NCBI RefSeq assembly: GCF_019973375.1
Contig: NZ_BPTV01000002.1
Span: forward strand, 481,228-545,227
Direction: 5' to 3'
Source: Prevotella lacticifex
GTDB lineage: Bacteria > Bacteroidota > Bacteroidia > Bacteroidales > Bacteroidaceae
Length of the DNA stretch: 64,000 bases
The translations under genes were made by a program, and so were the position numbers. The notes below the pieces were generated by a model. The model was not told the DNA's origin and ran no database searches. It worked only from the letters and a program-made list of their open reading frames with translations. This document shows positions 17,635 through 25,333 of the stretch, piece by piece (position 1 is the first letter of the stretch; each line of letters begins with the position of its first letter).

Positions 17635-19200
17635 TCACCTCAGGGTGAACTCAAAGCGCAGGCCACCGGTGGGGTTGTTCTTAACGCTTATCGATCCGCC
17701 GTGCACGCGCACCGCATTCTTGACGATAGCGAGGCCGAGACCGGTGCCGCCCATCTTTCTGCTGCGGCCCTTGTCCACACGATAGAAGCGCTCGAAGAGT
17801 CGGGGCAGGTGCTCGTCGGGCACCCCTACCCCATTATCAGAGAATACGAACGATGCCGAGGTGATGCCTTTCTTTGACATGGGAGCGTCGGCGACAGTCT
17901 TTCCACGCTGCTTCCCGGCTGTGGCACCGCGCAAGGTGACATGCTGGAGAGTGCCGGTAAGGGTGATCGTCGTACCCACGCCGGCATACGCAATGGCATT
18001 GTCGGTGAGATTGCGGAAGATACTGTATATCAAGCCGCGGTTGCCGTGGATGACCATAGTATCGGGGATGTGGCATTCCATGGACATATTCTTCTCCTCG
18101 AGGGCAAACTGGCTCTCCTTTTCGACGGTGCGTATGACCTCGGCGACATCGACATCCTCAAAGACCATCATGTCGGCACCGTCGTCCATGCGGTTCAGCG
18201 TCGACATATCGCCGAGCAGCGATGCCAGACGCTTGCTCTGCGAGTAGCAGCGGTCGAGGAACTGGTCGCGCGTCGCCGCCGCCATATCAGGGTGCGACAG
18301 GATTGTCTCGAGATAGCCCTGGATGCTCGCCACCGGCGTTTTCAGCTCGTGGGCCACATTCTGCGTCAGCTGCCGCTTGAGTATATCCTGCTCCTTCTGC
18401 GTGCGCTGGAGCTTAATGTATAGTTTCACTATTCGTTCGGCGGTGTCGCCAAGCTCATCATCGGAGAATCCGCCGAGCTCCGAAACTGCCGTCCCCATAT
18501 CGACATCGGATGCCGACGGCACCGAGGCTGTGTGCTCCACGCGTGTGGCAAAGGCGTTGAGCTTGGTGATGTTACGGCCCAGCCGGTGGGTGAAGCGGTA
18601 GAGGACGATGGTGAGGATAATCATCACCGCGATGGCAAACCATATATAATGTTGGTCGGCACGCAGACTCTTGGCCAGATTGACGTTGTAAGGAAGGGCC
18701 GAACGGATGATAATCTTCTCCTTGGGAAAGTAGGTGGCACTATAGAAATAGGCCTGACGGAGCGTCGTACTGTTGCGGTCGACAGCCGATCCGGTGCCCG
18801 TGCGCAGGGCCTCGACGACCTCGGGGCGCGTGCGGTGGTTGCCCATGTGGACGTAGTCCTTGCGGATATTGTCGAAGGCTATGGTACCGTCGCTGCGGAT
18901 AATCGTCACCCGAAGGCCGCGTTCGTGGTGGCGGGCGATGAACCGCGACAGGGCCTGCTCGCTGAAACCGTCACCATTATAGAATACTGTCTCGTTGATT
19001 GTGGTATTAAAATCCTGAAGACGGGTGTTCAGCGTTTCCACCTTGAACTGCTTCTCGCGGTTCTGCTGAAACACGATGAACGCCACGGCGAAGACGACAA
19101 ACAGCGACAGCACGGAGAGATAGAGCCTCGTGCCGATGGTCAGCTCCGCCTTCTTCGTGCCCGACGGCCTGAAACGGCCTATGGAGAAGTTGCTTGTCAT
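17635..19200 (-). CDS. Sensor histidine kinase, PhoR-like
   Basis: 521 residues. Two membrane helices (about 27-46 and 186-203) flank a periplasmic sensor of 140 residues with IRSDGTIAFDN and RPEVVEALRTGTGSAVDR, a pattern of the PhoR/WalK-type Cache-PAS domain. HisKA follows with His284 in NVAHELKTPVASIQG, then an HATPase domain with N-box RNLTDNAIAYAG, G1 FSDNGVGVPDEHL and G2 MGGTGLGLAIV. It would phosphorylate the regulator whose stop is 3 nt upstream. The phosphate role is inferred from neighbours. Confidence 0.92.
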   Translation of the reverse strand: MTSNFSIGRFRPSGTKKAELTIGTRLYLSVLSLFVVFAVAFIVFQQNREKQFKVETLNTRLQDFNTTINETVFYNGDGFSEQALSRFIARHHERGLRVTIIRSDGTIAFDNIRKDYVHMGNHRTRPEVVEALRTGTGSAVDRNSTTLRQAYFYSATYFPKEKIIIRSALPYNVNLAKSLRADQHYIWFAIAVMIILTIVLYRFTHRLGRNITKLNAFATRVEHTASVPSASDVDMGTAVSELGGFSDDELGDTAERIVKLYIKLQRTQKEQDILKRQLTQNVAHELKTPVASIQGYLETILSHPDMAAATRDQFLDRCYSQSKRLASLLGDMSTLNRMDDGADMMVFEDVDVAEVIRTVEKESQFALEEKNMSMECHIPDTMVIHGNRGLIYSIFRNLTDNAIAYAGVGTTITLTGTLQHVTLRGATAGKQRGKTVADAPMSKKGITSASFVFSDNGVGVPDEHLPRLFERFYRVDKGRSRKMGGTGLGLAIVKNAVRVHGGSISVKNNPTGGLRFEFTLR

Positions 19201-19203
19201 AGT

Positions 19204-19908
19204 CTACTTGTCGAAATAATATCCGAATCCAAGACGCGTGGTGATATTGCCGGCGTACTGTCCGAGTTTCTTGCGCAGTCGGGTGATATTCACGTCGACA
19301 GTGCGGTCGGAGACAAGAACATCGGTAGGCCATATATGGCGGATGAGATCGTAGCGCGAGAATACGCGTCCCGGATGCTCGAGGAGCGTGCAGAGGATGC
19401 CGTACTCGGTCTTCGTGAAGGGCACCTCCTCGCCGTCGACGATGACGGTCTTGCGGTCGAGGTCGACGACAAGGCCCTTATATTCAAGCGTATGTGGCTC
19501 TTCGACAGTCTCTTCGGCAGCATGCGTCTCCGAACGGCGCAGGACGGCGCGGACCCTCAGGAGCACCTCACGAATGGAGAAAGGCTTGGAGATGTAGTCG
19601 TCGGCACCGAGGTTGAAACCCGTAATCTTGTCATTCTCAGTGATTTTGGCCGTAAGAAAGATGATGGGAATATTCTTCGTGGCCGGATTCTCCTTGAGCT
19701 TACGGGCCACAGCGAACCCGCTCATGCCACCCATCATCACGTCGAGCAGTATGAGCCGGTAGCTCGTGAGGTCCATCTCGAGGGCTTCCTCACCCGAATT
19801 GGCGGTATCGACCTCGTAGCCCTCGGCCTCGAGGTTAAACTTCAAAATCTCACACAGGTCCTCTTCGTCGTCGACAGCGAGGAGCCTCGTCTTGTTCTCA
19901 TTGTCCAT
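19204..19908 (-). CDS. OmpR/PhoB-family response regulator
   Basis: 234 residues from the ATG at 19908; a longer reading from 19944 would put coding sequence across the -7 box, so the internal ATG is preferred. Receiver domain: acidic pocket in AVDDEED, phosphoacceptor Asp56 in LLDVMMGG, Thr86 and Lys108 in DYISKPF. C-terminal winged helix: EVPFTKTEYGILCTLLEHPGRVFSR and VDVNITRLRKKLGQYAGNI. It is co-transcribed with the kinase (3-nt gap). It probably controls the phosphate genes around it; target sites were not identified. Confidence 0.92.
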   Translation of the reverse strand: MDNENKTRLLAVDDEEDLCEILKFNLEAEGYEVDTANSGEEALEMDLTSYRLILLDVMMGGMSGFAVARKLKENPATKNIPIIFLTAKITENDKITGFNLGADDYISKPFSIREVLLRVRAVLRRSETHAAEETVEEPHTLEYKGLVVDLDRKTVIVDGEEVPFTKTEYGILCTLLEHPGRVFSRYDLIRHIWPTDVLVSDRTVDVNITRLRKKLGQYAGNITTRLGFGYYFDK

Positions 19909-19912
19909 GATT

Positions 19913-19921
19913 GCAAAATTA
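19913..19921 (-). promoter_or_regulatory. -7-like box very close to the regulator start
   Basis: Minus-strand TAATTTTGC lies only 5 nt before the chosen ATG, too close for a normal leader. A near-match TTATTTTGC at 19933-19941 is better placed. Either the real promoter is the upstream one or the mRNA is nearly leaderless. Confidence 0.45.
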
Positions 19922-20074
19922 TAAATTCGATTGCAAAATAACAACTATTTTCTTGCTTTTCTTTTTCATTGGCGTTACATTTCGGTTACAAACGAAAAAG
20001 GTGCCTACACAGGGCCGATTGGCGGCTGATGTATGCACCTTTTATGTTTCTTGCATGATGATTGTGACCCTCCG

Positions 20075-20602
20075 TCACTCCTTTCGCATCGGCATGCGGC
20101 GCCGTCGCTGACTGGCAAAGGCCGGTTTAACCTTCTCGTAGGCAGCATACTGGCTGTCGTCGAGGATGGCGCGGAGTGCTGTGTCGTAGCTCTGCTGGCG
20201 CGTGGCCATCATGGCAAACGGATTCCGGCGCGAGGTGGTGTCGGCCGACGATGCCCCTTCGTTGGCGTTGCGCTCGGGAGGAGGACCTGCCGGACGCCCA
20301 TTGCCCTGACCGCCGCCATGATGTCCACGCGGTGGTTTGGGTCCTTCGATGATGTCGCTGTACTCGGCGTTGAGGGCCTTGACCTTCTCGAGCTGCGTCG
20401 AGGTCAGGTTCAGATTCGCCGTCATGTAGGTGTTCAGACTGTCGACGGTCATGCGTGGACCGTGACTGCGCGGCTGGCGGCTGGCGGTCTGCTGTGTGGC
20501 TGAGGTAATGCCGTCGACATCGGTGGTCGACTGGGCCTGAGTGCCGGTCGCGGCGAAGAGCATCAGCGACAGGGCGAGGACTTTCGTTAATCTTACTTTC
20601 AT
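20075..20602 (-). CDS. Secreted Spy/DUF4890-like protein
   Basis: 175 residues from the ATG at 20602, which has a good AGGAGA ribosome site; the in-frame ATG ten codons earlier lacks one. Signal peptide KVLALSLMLFAATGTQAQ. The mature part has two helical segments with the LTxxQ signature (LNLTSTQLEKVKALNAEYSD) and a second half (ALRAILDDSQYAAYEKVK), like Spy/CpxP periplasmic proteins, joined by a Gly/Pro/His-rich linker (PPRGHHGGGQGNGRPAGPPP). A role in envelope stress or protein holding is inferred from the family. It has its own promoter. Confidence 0.75.
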   Translation of the reverse strand: MKVRLTKVLALSLMLFAATGTQAQSTTDVDGITSATQQTASRQPRSHGPRMTVDSLNTYMTANLNLTSTQLEKVKALNAEYSDIIEGPKPPRGHHGGGQGNGRPAGPPPERNANEGASSADTTSRRNPFAMMATRQQSYDTALRAILDDSQYAAYEKVKPAFASQRRRRMPMRKE

Positions 20603-20642
20603 CGTAATCTCCTTTCTATTAGGGTTTAACATGATTTCTGAT

Positions 20643-20651
20643 GCAAAGGTA
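20643..20651 (-). promoter_or_regulatory. -7 box of the Spy-like gene
   Basis: Minus-strand TACCTTTGC, 41 nt before the chosen start at 20602. Confidence 0.7.
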
Positions 20652-20858
20652 GAAAGGAGAGAACAAACAGCAAAATTATTTCAATCAACAGCCGCTGCCG
20701 GTCAATGAACAGTGCTTCCGGGACCAGCCGAAGGGCAAAAAACGCCCGCTGCGGAGTCGGAACTTGCGGTCGCAAGCCGCAATCTAAGTTGGTCTAACGG
20801 GGAGGCTAAGCCTTTCCGGAATCATTACCCCACAAGCAATTCAGCCACCGACTGACGG

Positions 20859-21314
20859 CTACTTGTCGCCGAGAATCTGCGCTGCGTGCTCCTTAACTTT
20901 TATCTGCCGGGGCTTGAAAATCTCGGTTATGACACCATCCTCATCGGCGACGAAGGTGGTGCGGAAAGTTCCGATGGTAGTCTTGCCGTACATCTTCTTC
21001 TCACCGTAGACGCCGAGGGCCGTGACGAGGGTCTTGTCGGTGTCGGCGATGAGGGGGAAAGGCAGGTCGTATTTGGCTATGAACTTCTTATGGCTCTCAG
21101 CACTCTGGATGCTCACACCGACGACAGCATAACCCAACGACAGGAACCGTTCGTAGTTGTCGCGGAGGTTGCAGGCCTCATTGGTGCAGCCGGGAGTGGA
21201 GTCCTTGGGATAGACGTAAAGCACGAGCTTGCGGCCCTTGAAATCACTGAGTTTAATCTCTTTGCCGTCCTGGTCCTTACCGAGGACCTCCGGCAGTCGT
21301 TGTCCTACTTCCAT
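20859..21314 (-). CDS. bcp: Thioredoxin-dependent thiol peroxidase (peroxiredoxin Q/BCP)
   Basis: 151 residues from the ATG at 21314; the upstream in-frame ATG overlaps the promoter. Typical BCP start (VGQRLPEVLGKDQDGKEIKL), peroxidatic Cys43 in DSTPGCTNEAC and resolving Cys48 five residues later, as in E. coli Bcp. It reduces hydrogen peroxide and organic hydroperoxides in the cytoplasm using thioredoxin. It is monocistronic with its own promoter. Confidence 0.96.
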   Translation of the reverse strand: MEVGQRLPEVLGKDQDGKEIKLSDFKGRKLVLYVYPKDSTPGCTNEACNLRDNYERFLSLGYAVVGVSIQSAESHKKFIAKYDLPFPLIADTDKTLVTALGVYGEKKMYGKTTIGTFRTTFVADEDGVITEIFKPRQIKVKEHAAQILGDK

Positions 21315-21343
21315 TGTTCTATATGTTTTTGATTCTTCCGCCT

Positions 21344-21352
21344 GCAAACTTA
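21344..21352 (-). promoter_or_regulatory. -7 box of bcp
   Basis: Minus-strand TAAGTTTGC, 30 nt before the chosen start. Confidence 0.7.
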
Positions 21353-21492
21353 CACAAAATTATCCGGAAAGCGCAAGAAAAACGGCAAGAAGTTTCTGCC
21401 ATCCCGCTGTCGGCACTCTCCCGCACCACGGTTTTGGGGTTATGGCAGTGCCCCGGTGCCCCACGATTAGCATGATTATCGATTTCATTGCG

Positions 21493-21590
21493 AACTATAA
21501 CCTCTATTATGTACTATTTAGTTTGCAATAATTACTATAGTGTACTATAGTGACTATAGTACACTATAGTTTCTATAGCATCCTATCTCA
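21493..21590. repeat. CTATAG array with a perfect 37-bp palindrome
   Basis: Repeated ACTATAG units. Positions 21534-21551 and 21553-21570 are perfect 18-bp inverted repeats around a single G at 21552. Directly followed by a CCGTTT array. Confidence 0.85.
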
Positions 21591-21621
21591 AAATACGAAA
21601 AATCATGACACAAATCTCAAA

Positions 21622-21712
21622 CATATCATTTTGCGTTGCGAAACGGCCCATTTCAGCTCGCCGAACGGGCCGTTTCGCATCCTAAAACAGGCCGTTTCGC
21701 AACGCAAAATGA
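21622..21712. repeat. CCGTTT palindrome array, copy B
   Basis: Within the 599-bp gene-free stretch 21315-21913. The array begins ATATCATTTTGCGTTGCG and ends CGCAACGCAAAATGACC, so the outer ends are themselves inverted repeats (TTTTGCGTTGCG/CGCAACGCAAAA). Inside are AAACGGCCCATTTC, GAACGGGCCGTTTCGC and AACAGGCCGTTTCGC units. Nothing else was recognised between 21713 and 21913. Confidence 0.78.
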
Positions 21713-21913
21713 CCGAGTTTGTAAGTTGCTGATAATGAGACGATAACACAGACAAGGCAAATGCTCACCGTGTTAGAATTATTTTTACATTCGTGTTCAA
21801 TTATCAGTAGCCTGTCATGGGGGTATTATTCATCCCTCAGCCCAAACCTGGCCAATCGCGACATAATCTATTCATCCACTGATGAGAGTACATCACCACA
21901 TTATTTATATATA

Positions 21914-24121
21914 CTACGGCAGGGGCAGGATACCCTCATACCGCACCTTCCACGCCGGTGGGAAGCCGGGGTCGGGCGTGGTGCAACCGTCCCAGCCCGC
22001 TGCCATGAGCGCCACGGCGAGGAGCAGACCGCCGTTGCCGGGGAGATAGCACCGCAGACGTGGTGTCTGCCAGTTGTGGCCCTGAGGCAGATAGGTGTTC
22101 TTAGCCACGGGCATGAGCAGCGCGCCGACGGCATCGTCGGGACGGTGGAGGCGTGTGGCGCACATCGCCGTCATCGGATAGTCCCATCCCCACGTCTTCT
22201 GCCAGTTCCAGTTGGCGATGGTCCAGTTGTAGGTGCTGTCCATACGCTCCTGCGTCATCAGCCTGCTACAGGGCATCATCCCCAAGGCGCCGAGGGGCAT
22301 GGGGTGGTCGCTGGCGTAGCGGTCGTCGCCCACGGGGGTGTCGGTCTGTGCGGCACGGTGACCGATAAGTGGTGCCCCCTCGGCGGTGAGGTAGATACCG
22401 CTCTTCGACGGCAGCGATGGCAGGCCGCTGATGAGACTGTCCCACTCGCTATGCGGATCCTTGCCGGCGAGTCTGCGCCACTGCTGGGCTATCTTCATGG
22501 CTGTCAGCCAGTAACTTAACTCGAACGGAGAGTTGCGCGTCGTCGAGGCTTTCAGGGTTTCCTGAGCAGGGATATATCCGCTGAGGAAGTATTTTCCGCT
22601 GACCGAATCACGCCCGGCGAAGTCGTACATAAATTCGGCTGTGGCCTCCACGAGGGGTCCGAACTTCCGCAGAATGCGGCTGGCATCGGCCGTGTCGCCC
22701 TTCGATTTGGCGGCGCGGTAGAGCAGATTGGCGAGATAGATGAGATGTGGCTGCTGCCAGATGAGGTAACTGCCGACATTCGATGGTGCCTCGGCTGCCG
22801 ACGGGTCGGTCATCTTCATCCAGCGCACACCGCCAAAGCCCTGTCGCGCGGCAATCTCACGGGCCATCGGCGCGGCACGGAAATACCAGTCGAGCGACCG
22901 TTCGAGGTCGGCGGCGTGTCCCCACAGGGCCTGCCAGGCCTGATGCCAGTAGATCATTTCGAGGTGAAACTTCCCGAACCAGGAGTTATAGGTAAGTCCG
23001 GTCTCGGCAGGTGGAAAATTCTGACGGTCGTTGACGGCAAGGAGATAGATGCTCTGGACGATGCGGCGCTCGAGCTCACGGGCCCGCGCATCGTCGGTAG
23101 CACTGAGGTCGACGATGCCGCCACGGGTCCAATAATCTTTCCAAAACGCCGCCGAAGCCTCAGCGACATCATCAAAATCCATGTTTCCGAGACCGCCGAG
23201 GGCCTTTTCTTCGGGTGCAAACTCACAGATGAGTTCTCCCGTTTCAGCCATCGGTATGCGACATTCCTTCGCCGTGTTGTCGATGGTTATCCTCCTTTTT
23301 CCCTGATTTTCAGCCACATATCTGAGGTCGATGAAGTAGTCGGAGCTGTCGACGGCAATGCGGAGGCGGTCGGAGGCGGCGGTGCCAGCCACTTTTTTTA
23401 TCGTAATAAACCGCTTTTTGTCGGCATTCCAGTTGCAGCCATCGTCGCTGTGACCTCCCGTGGGATAGGGAATGCGGAGGCGCAGGGCCATCGGCGAGGC
23501 CGCGCTGGGAGTGTTCGGAATCGTCGACGAGGCAATTCGCACGGCTATGAGGTCGCGACGGGGGTGGCAGACGGTCTCGACATGGTAGCGGTGCCCCTGA
23601 CAGTCGAAGTCACTCGTTATCTTTCCAGTCCACATATCGAGGCGTTGGCTGACATTCCCGACGAGCTCCGGCCTCGGAATATCGAAGCCAATGCAACCGA
23701 GGTGCATACGCTGGGGATTGGCGCGCAGCCATTCGGCGGCATCATGCTGTCGGCCGGGAGCCTTCGGCTGGACGGCATAGAGTTCTTTGTGACCGCGACC
23801 GAAGTCCCGTTTCTCCAAGGCGTCGGCGGCGCGGTAGCCCTTAGAATTCGGCATCGAATGCCATCCCCACTCGCTGAAGGTGCCGAGGGGAATGCCGCCG
23901 CGGTAGTATTCGGGGAACGACTGCATGCCGGTGGCATCGACGGTCAGCGCAAACCGCCCGTTGCCGACGGTCAGCGAGGCGAGGGTGTCGATCCGATCCG
24001 TATGCGGGTTGTTCCGCTCCACTATCGGCCTCCGGTCAATGCTCTGCGCTGTTGAAACGGCGGTGTGTGCCAATGCGGCACCGGCTATGATAACAGTTGA
24101 TATTTTCTTTCTGAGATTCAT
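21914..24121 (-). CDS. Secreted six-hairpin glycosidase-like protein
   Basis: 735 residues with a signal peptide (IIAGAALAHTAVSTAQS). The first 280 residues are beta-rich (super-sandwich type), with IDTLASLTVGNGRFALTVDATG near the start, a pattern also seen in GH65/GH95-type enzymes. The C-terminal 400 residues are helical: AVNDRQNFPPAETGLTYNSW, KFHLEMIYWHQAW, WDYPMTAMCATRL, as in (alpha/alpha)6 glycosidases. No catalytic residue can be assigned with confidence. It probably acts on a glycan in the periplasm. It is alone in its transcript. Confidence 0.75.
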   Translation of the reverse strand: MNLRKKISTVIIAGAALAHTAVSTAQSIDRRPIVERNNPHTDRIDTLASLTVGNGRFALTVDATGMQSFPEYYRGGIPLGTFSEWGWHSMPNSKGYRAADALEKRDFGRGHKELYAVQPKAPGRQHDAAEWLRANPQRMHLGCIGFDIPRPELVGNVSQRLDMWTGKITSDFDCQGHRYHVETVCHPRRDLIAVRIASSTIPNTPSAASPMALRLRIPYPTGGHSDDGCNWNADKKRFITIKKVAGTAASDRLRIAVDSSDYFIDLRYVAENQGKRRITIDNTAKECRIPMAETGELICEFAPEEKALGGLGNMDFDDVAEASAAFWKDYWTRGGIVDLSATDDARARELERRIVQSIYLLAVNDRQNFPPAETGLTYNSWFGKFHLEMIYWHQAWQALWGHAADLERSLDWYFRAAPMAREIAARQGFGGVRWMKMTDPSAAEAPSNVGSYLIWQQPHLIYLANLLYRAAKSKGDTADASRILRKFGPLVEATAEFMYDFAGRDSVSGKYFLSGYIPAQETLKASTTRNSPFELSYWLTAMKIAQQWRRLAGKDPHSEWDSLISGLPSLPSKSGIYLTAEGAPLIGHRAAQTDTPVGDDRYASDHPMPLGALGMMPCSRLMTQERMDSTYNWTIANWNWQKTWGWDYPMTAMCATRLHRPDDAVGALLMPVAKNTYLPQGHNWQTPRLRCYLPGNGGLLLAVALMAAGWDGCTTPDPGFPPAWKVRYEGILPLP

Positions 24122-24163
24122 GATTCAGTTAGTTTTTAAGTAGTTACGGCAGGTTTCCGCATT

Positions 24164-24172
24164 GCAAAGATA
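24164..24172 (-). promoter_or_regulatory. -7 box of the six-hairpin gene
   Basis: Minus-strand TATCTTTGC, 43 nt before the start codon. Confidence 0.7.
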
Positions 24173-24291
24173 ATGAAAATGAGCGAAATAGCAAAGAAAG
24201 TGTCCGAAAGTTTTCCTACGATTACCGACAGCTCCTTATCGTTCGCCATAATCGTCTCTGTTTTCCTCTCGTTCCTCCACTCCGATAAATC

Positions 24292-24339
24292 AAAAAAAAC
24301 TCCGGTAGAGATGAAATGATATTCACTCTTCCGGAGTTT
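24292..24339 (-). terminator. Rho-independent terminator after rpsP
   Basis: On the minus strand AAACTCCGG ... CCGGAGTTT forms a 9-bp stem with a loop of about 25 nt, followed by eight T. It ends the rpsP transcript. Confidence 0.8.
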
Positions 24340-24344
24340 CATAA

Positions 24345-24375
24345 CCACGGCCGCAGCAGATGGCTACGGCCATGG
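24345..24375 (-). other. Hairpin in the rpsP 3' UTR
   Basis: A 13-bp stem (CCATGGCCGTAGC with GCTGCGGCCGTGG, 5-nt loop) that is fully paired only on the minus strand, where two positions become G-U pairs. It lies between the rpsP stop and the terminator and may stabilise the mRNA end. Confidence 0.55.
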
Positions 24376-24405
24376 CGAGAAAAATGTTTTTGGATAGACT
24401 TCAGC

Positions 24406-24963
24406 TTATGCCTCTGCGTTCTCAGCAGGAGCCTCTGCCGGTGCCTCAGCCTCAGCAGCCTCAGCGGCCTTTGCAGCCTCTGCCTCAGCCTTTGCCTTTG
24501 CCTCAGCAGCCTTCTTGTCGGCTACCTTCTTGGCAATAGCCTCGTTGACCTTCTTCTCGGCCTCGAGGTGCTTCTGGGCATCTGCCTTCTTAGCATCAGC
24601 TGTCTGCTGTGCTACAGCCTGATTCTTCTGGTCCTTAGCGGTCTTCCAGGCCTCGAACTTCTGCTGGCAAGCAGCCTCGTCGAAAGCGCCCTTCTTAACT
24701 CCGCCGCGGAGGTGCTTCATCATGTAGACACCCTCACCCTTGAGAATGTTGCGGGTGGTGTCGGTGGGCTGTGCACCTGCCTCTACCCAATAGAGGGCAC
24801 GGTCAAAATTCAAACTTACTGTGGCTGGATTGGTGTTTGGATTGTATGTTCCAAGCTTCTCAGTAAATTTACCATCACGTGGTGATCTCGAGTCAGCGAC
24901 GACAATGCGATAAACTGCATAGCCTTTACGGCCGCCGCGCTGTAATCTGATTTTTGTTGCCAT
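24406..24963 (-). CDS. rpsP: 30S ribosomal protein S16 with extended C-terminal tail
   Basis: 185 residues. The first 85 are canonical S16: [40 protein letters not shown] and [14 protein letters not shown]. The rest is a Bacteroidetes-type extension, helical and then nearly pure Ala/Glu/Lys/Pro ([20 protein letters not shown]). It binds 16S rRNA in the 30S body; the role of the tail is unknown. Single gene with its own promoter and terminator. Confidence 0.97.
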   Translation of the reverse strand: MATKIRLQRGGRKGYAVYRIVVADSRSPRDGKFTEKLGTYNPNTNPATVSLNFDRALYWVEAGAQPTDTTRNILKGEGVYMMKHLRGGVKKGAFDEAACQQKFEAWKTAKDQKNQAVAQQTADAKKADAQKHLEAEKKVNEAIAKKVADKKAAEAKAKAEAEAAKAAEAAEAEAPAEAPAENAEA

Positions 24964-25268
24964 AAATCTTTTAGAAAATGTTTAATTGGTTTGAATTTCA
25001 TGCTGCCATCTCGTGACAGCGGCTGCAAAGGTACTACTTTTTATTCCGACTGCAAAATTTTTCGGTTATTATTTATCGCGCAACTAAAACAAAATCAGAT
25101 ACTTTAACCTTATCACCCGACAGCCGGCCGTAGTCACAATCACAAACGGACTATACGGCAACGCCTTTGCAACTGACAAATATCGGTTATAAAACGCAAG
25201 AATATTACTTTTTTATTAAAATGAGAGAAAATTATTGCCGTTTTGTTTTTATATTCGATATTTTTGTG
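24964..25268. other. Divergent gene-free region between rpsP and asnB
   Basis: About 300 bp. Contains the rpsP promoter (25025-25033) at the left and the asnB promoter at the right. The middle is AT-rich with no gene or clear repeat. Confidence 0.6.
25025..25033 (-). promoter_or_regulatory. -7 box of rpsP
   Basis: Minus-strand TACCTTTGC, giving a leader of about 55 nt. Confidence 0.7.
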
Positions 25269-25277
25269 TAACTTTGC
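25269..25277 (+). promoter_or_regulatory. -7 box of asnB
   Basis: TAACTTTGC, with TTTG at 25242-25245 near the expected -33 position. Leader of about 50 nt to the ATG at 25334. Confidence 0.75.
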
Positions 25278-25333
25278 ACCCACTGTATTACATTAAACAG
25301 CCAAAACGACAAAAACATAAAGGAAAAAGCATC

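Noticed and set aside
18532..19941. Plus-strand frame of 469 codons opposite kinase and regulator
   Set aside because: Spans two real genes on the other strand with intact motifs.
22745..24055. Plus-strand frame of 436 codons
   Set aside because: Shadow of the six-hairpin protein gene.
24136..24348. 70-codon minus-strand frame with a hydrophobic C-terminus
   Set aside because: Starts after the rpsP terminator begins and runs over the promoter of the next gene; no ribosome site.
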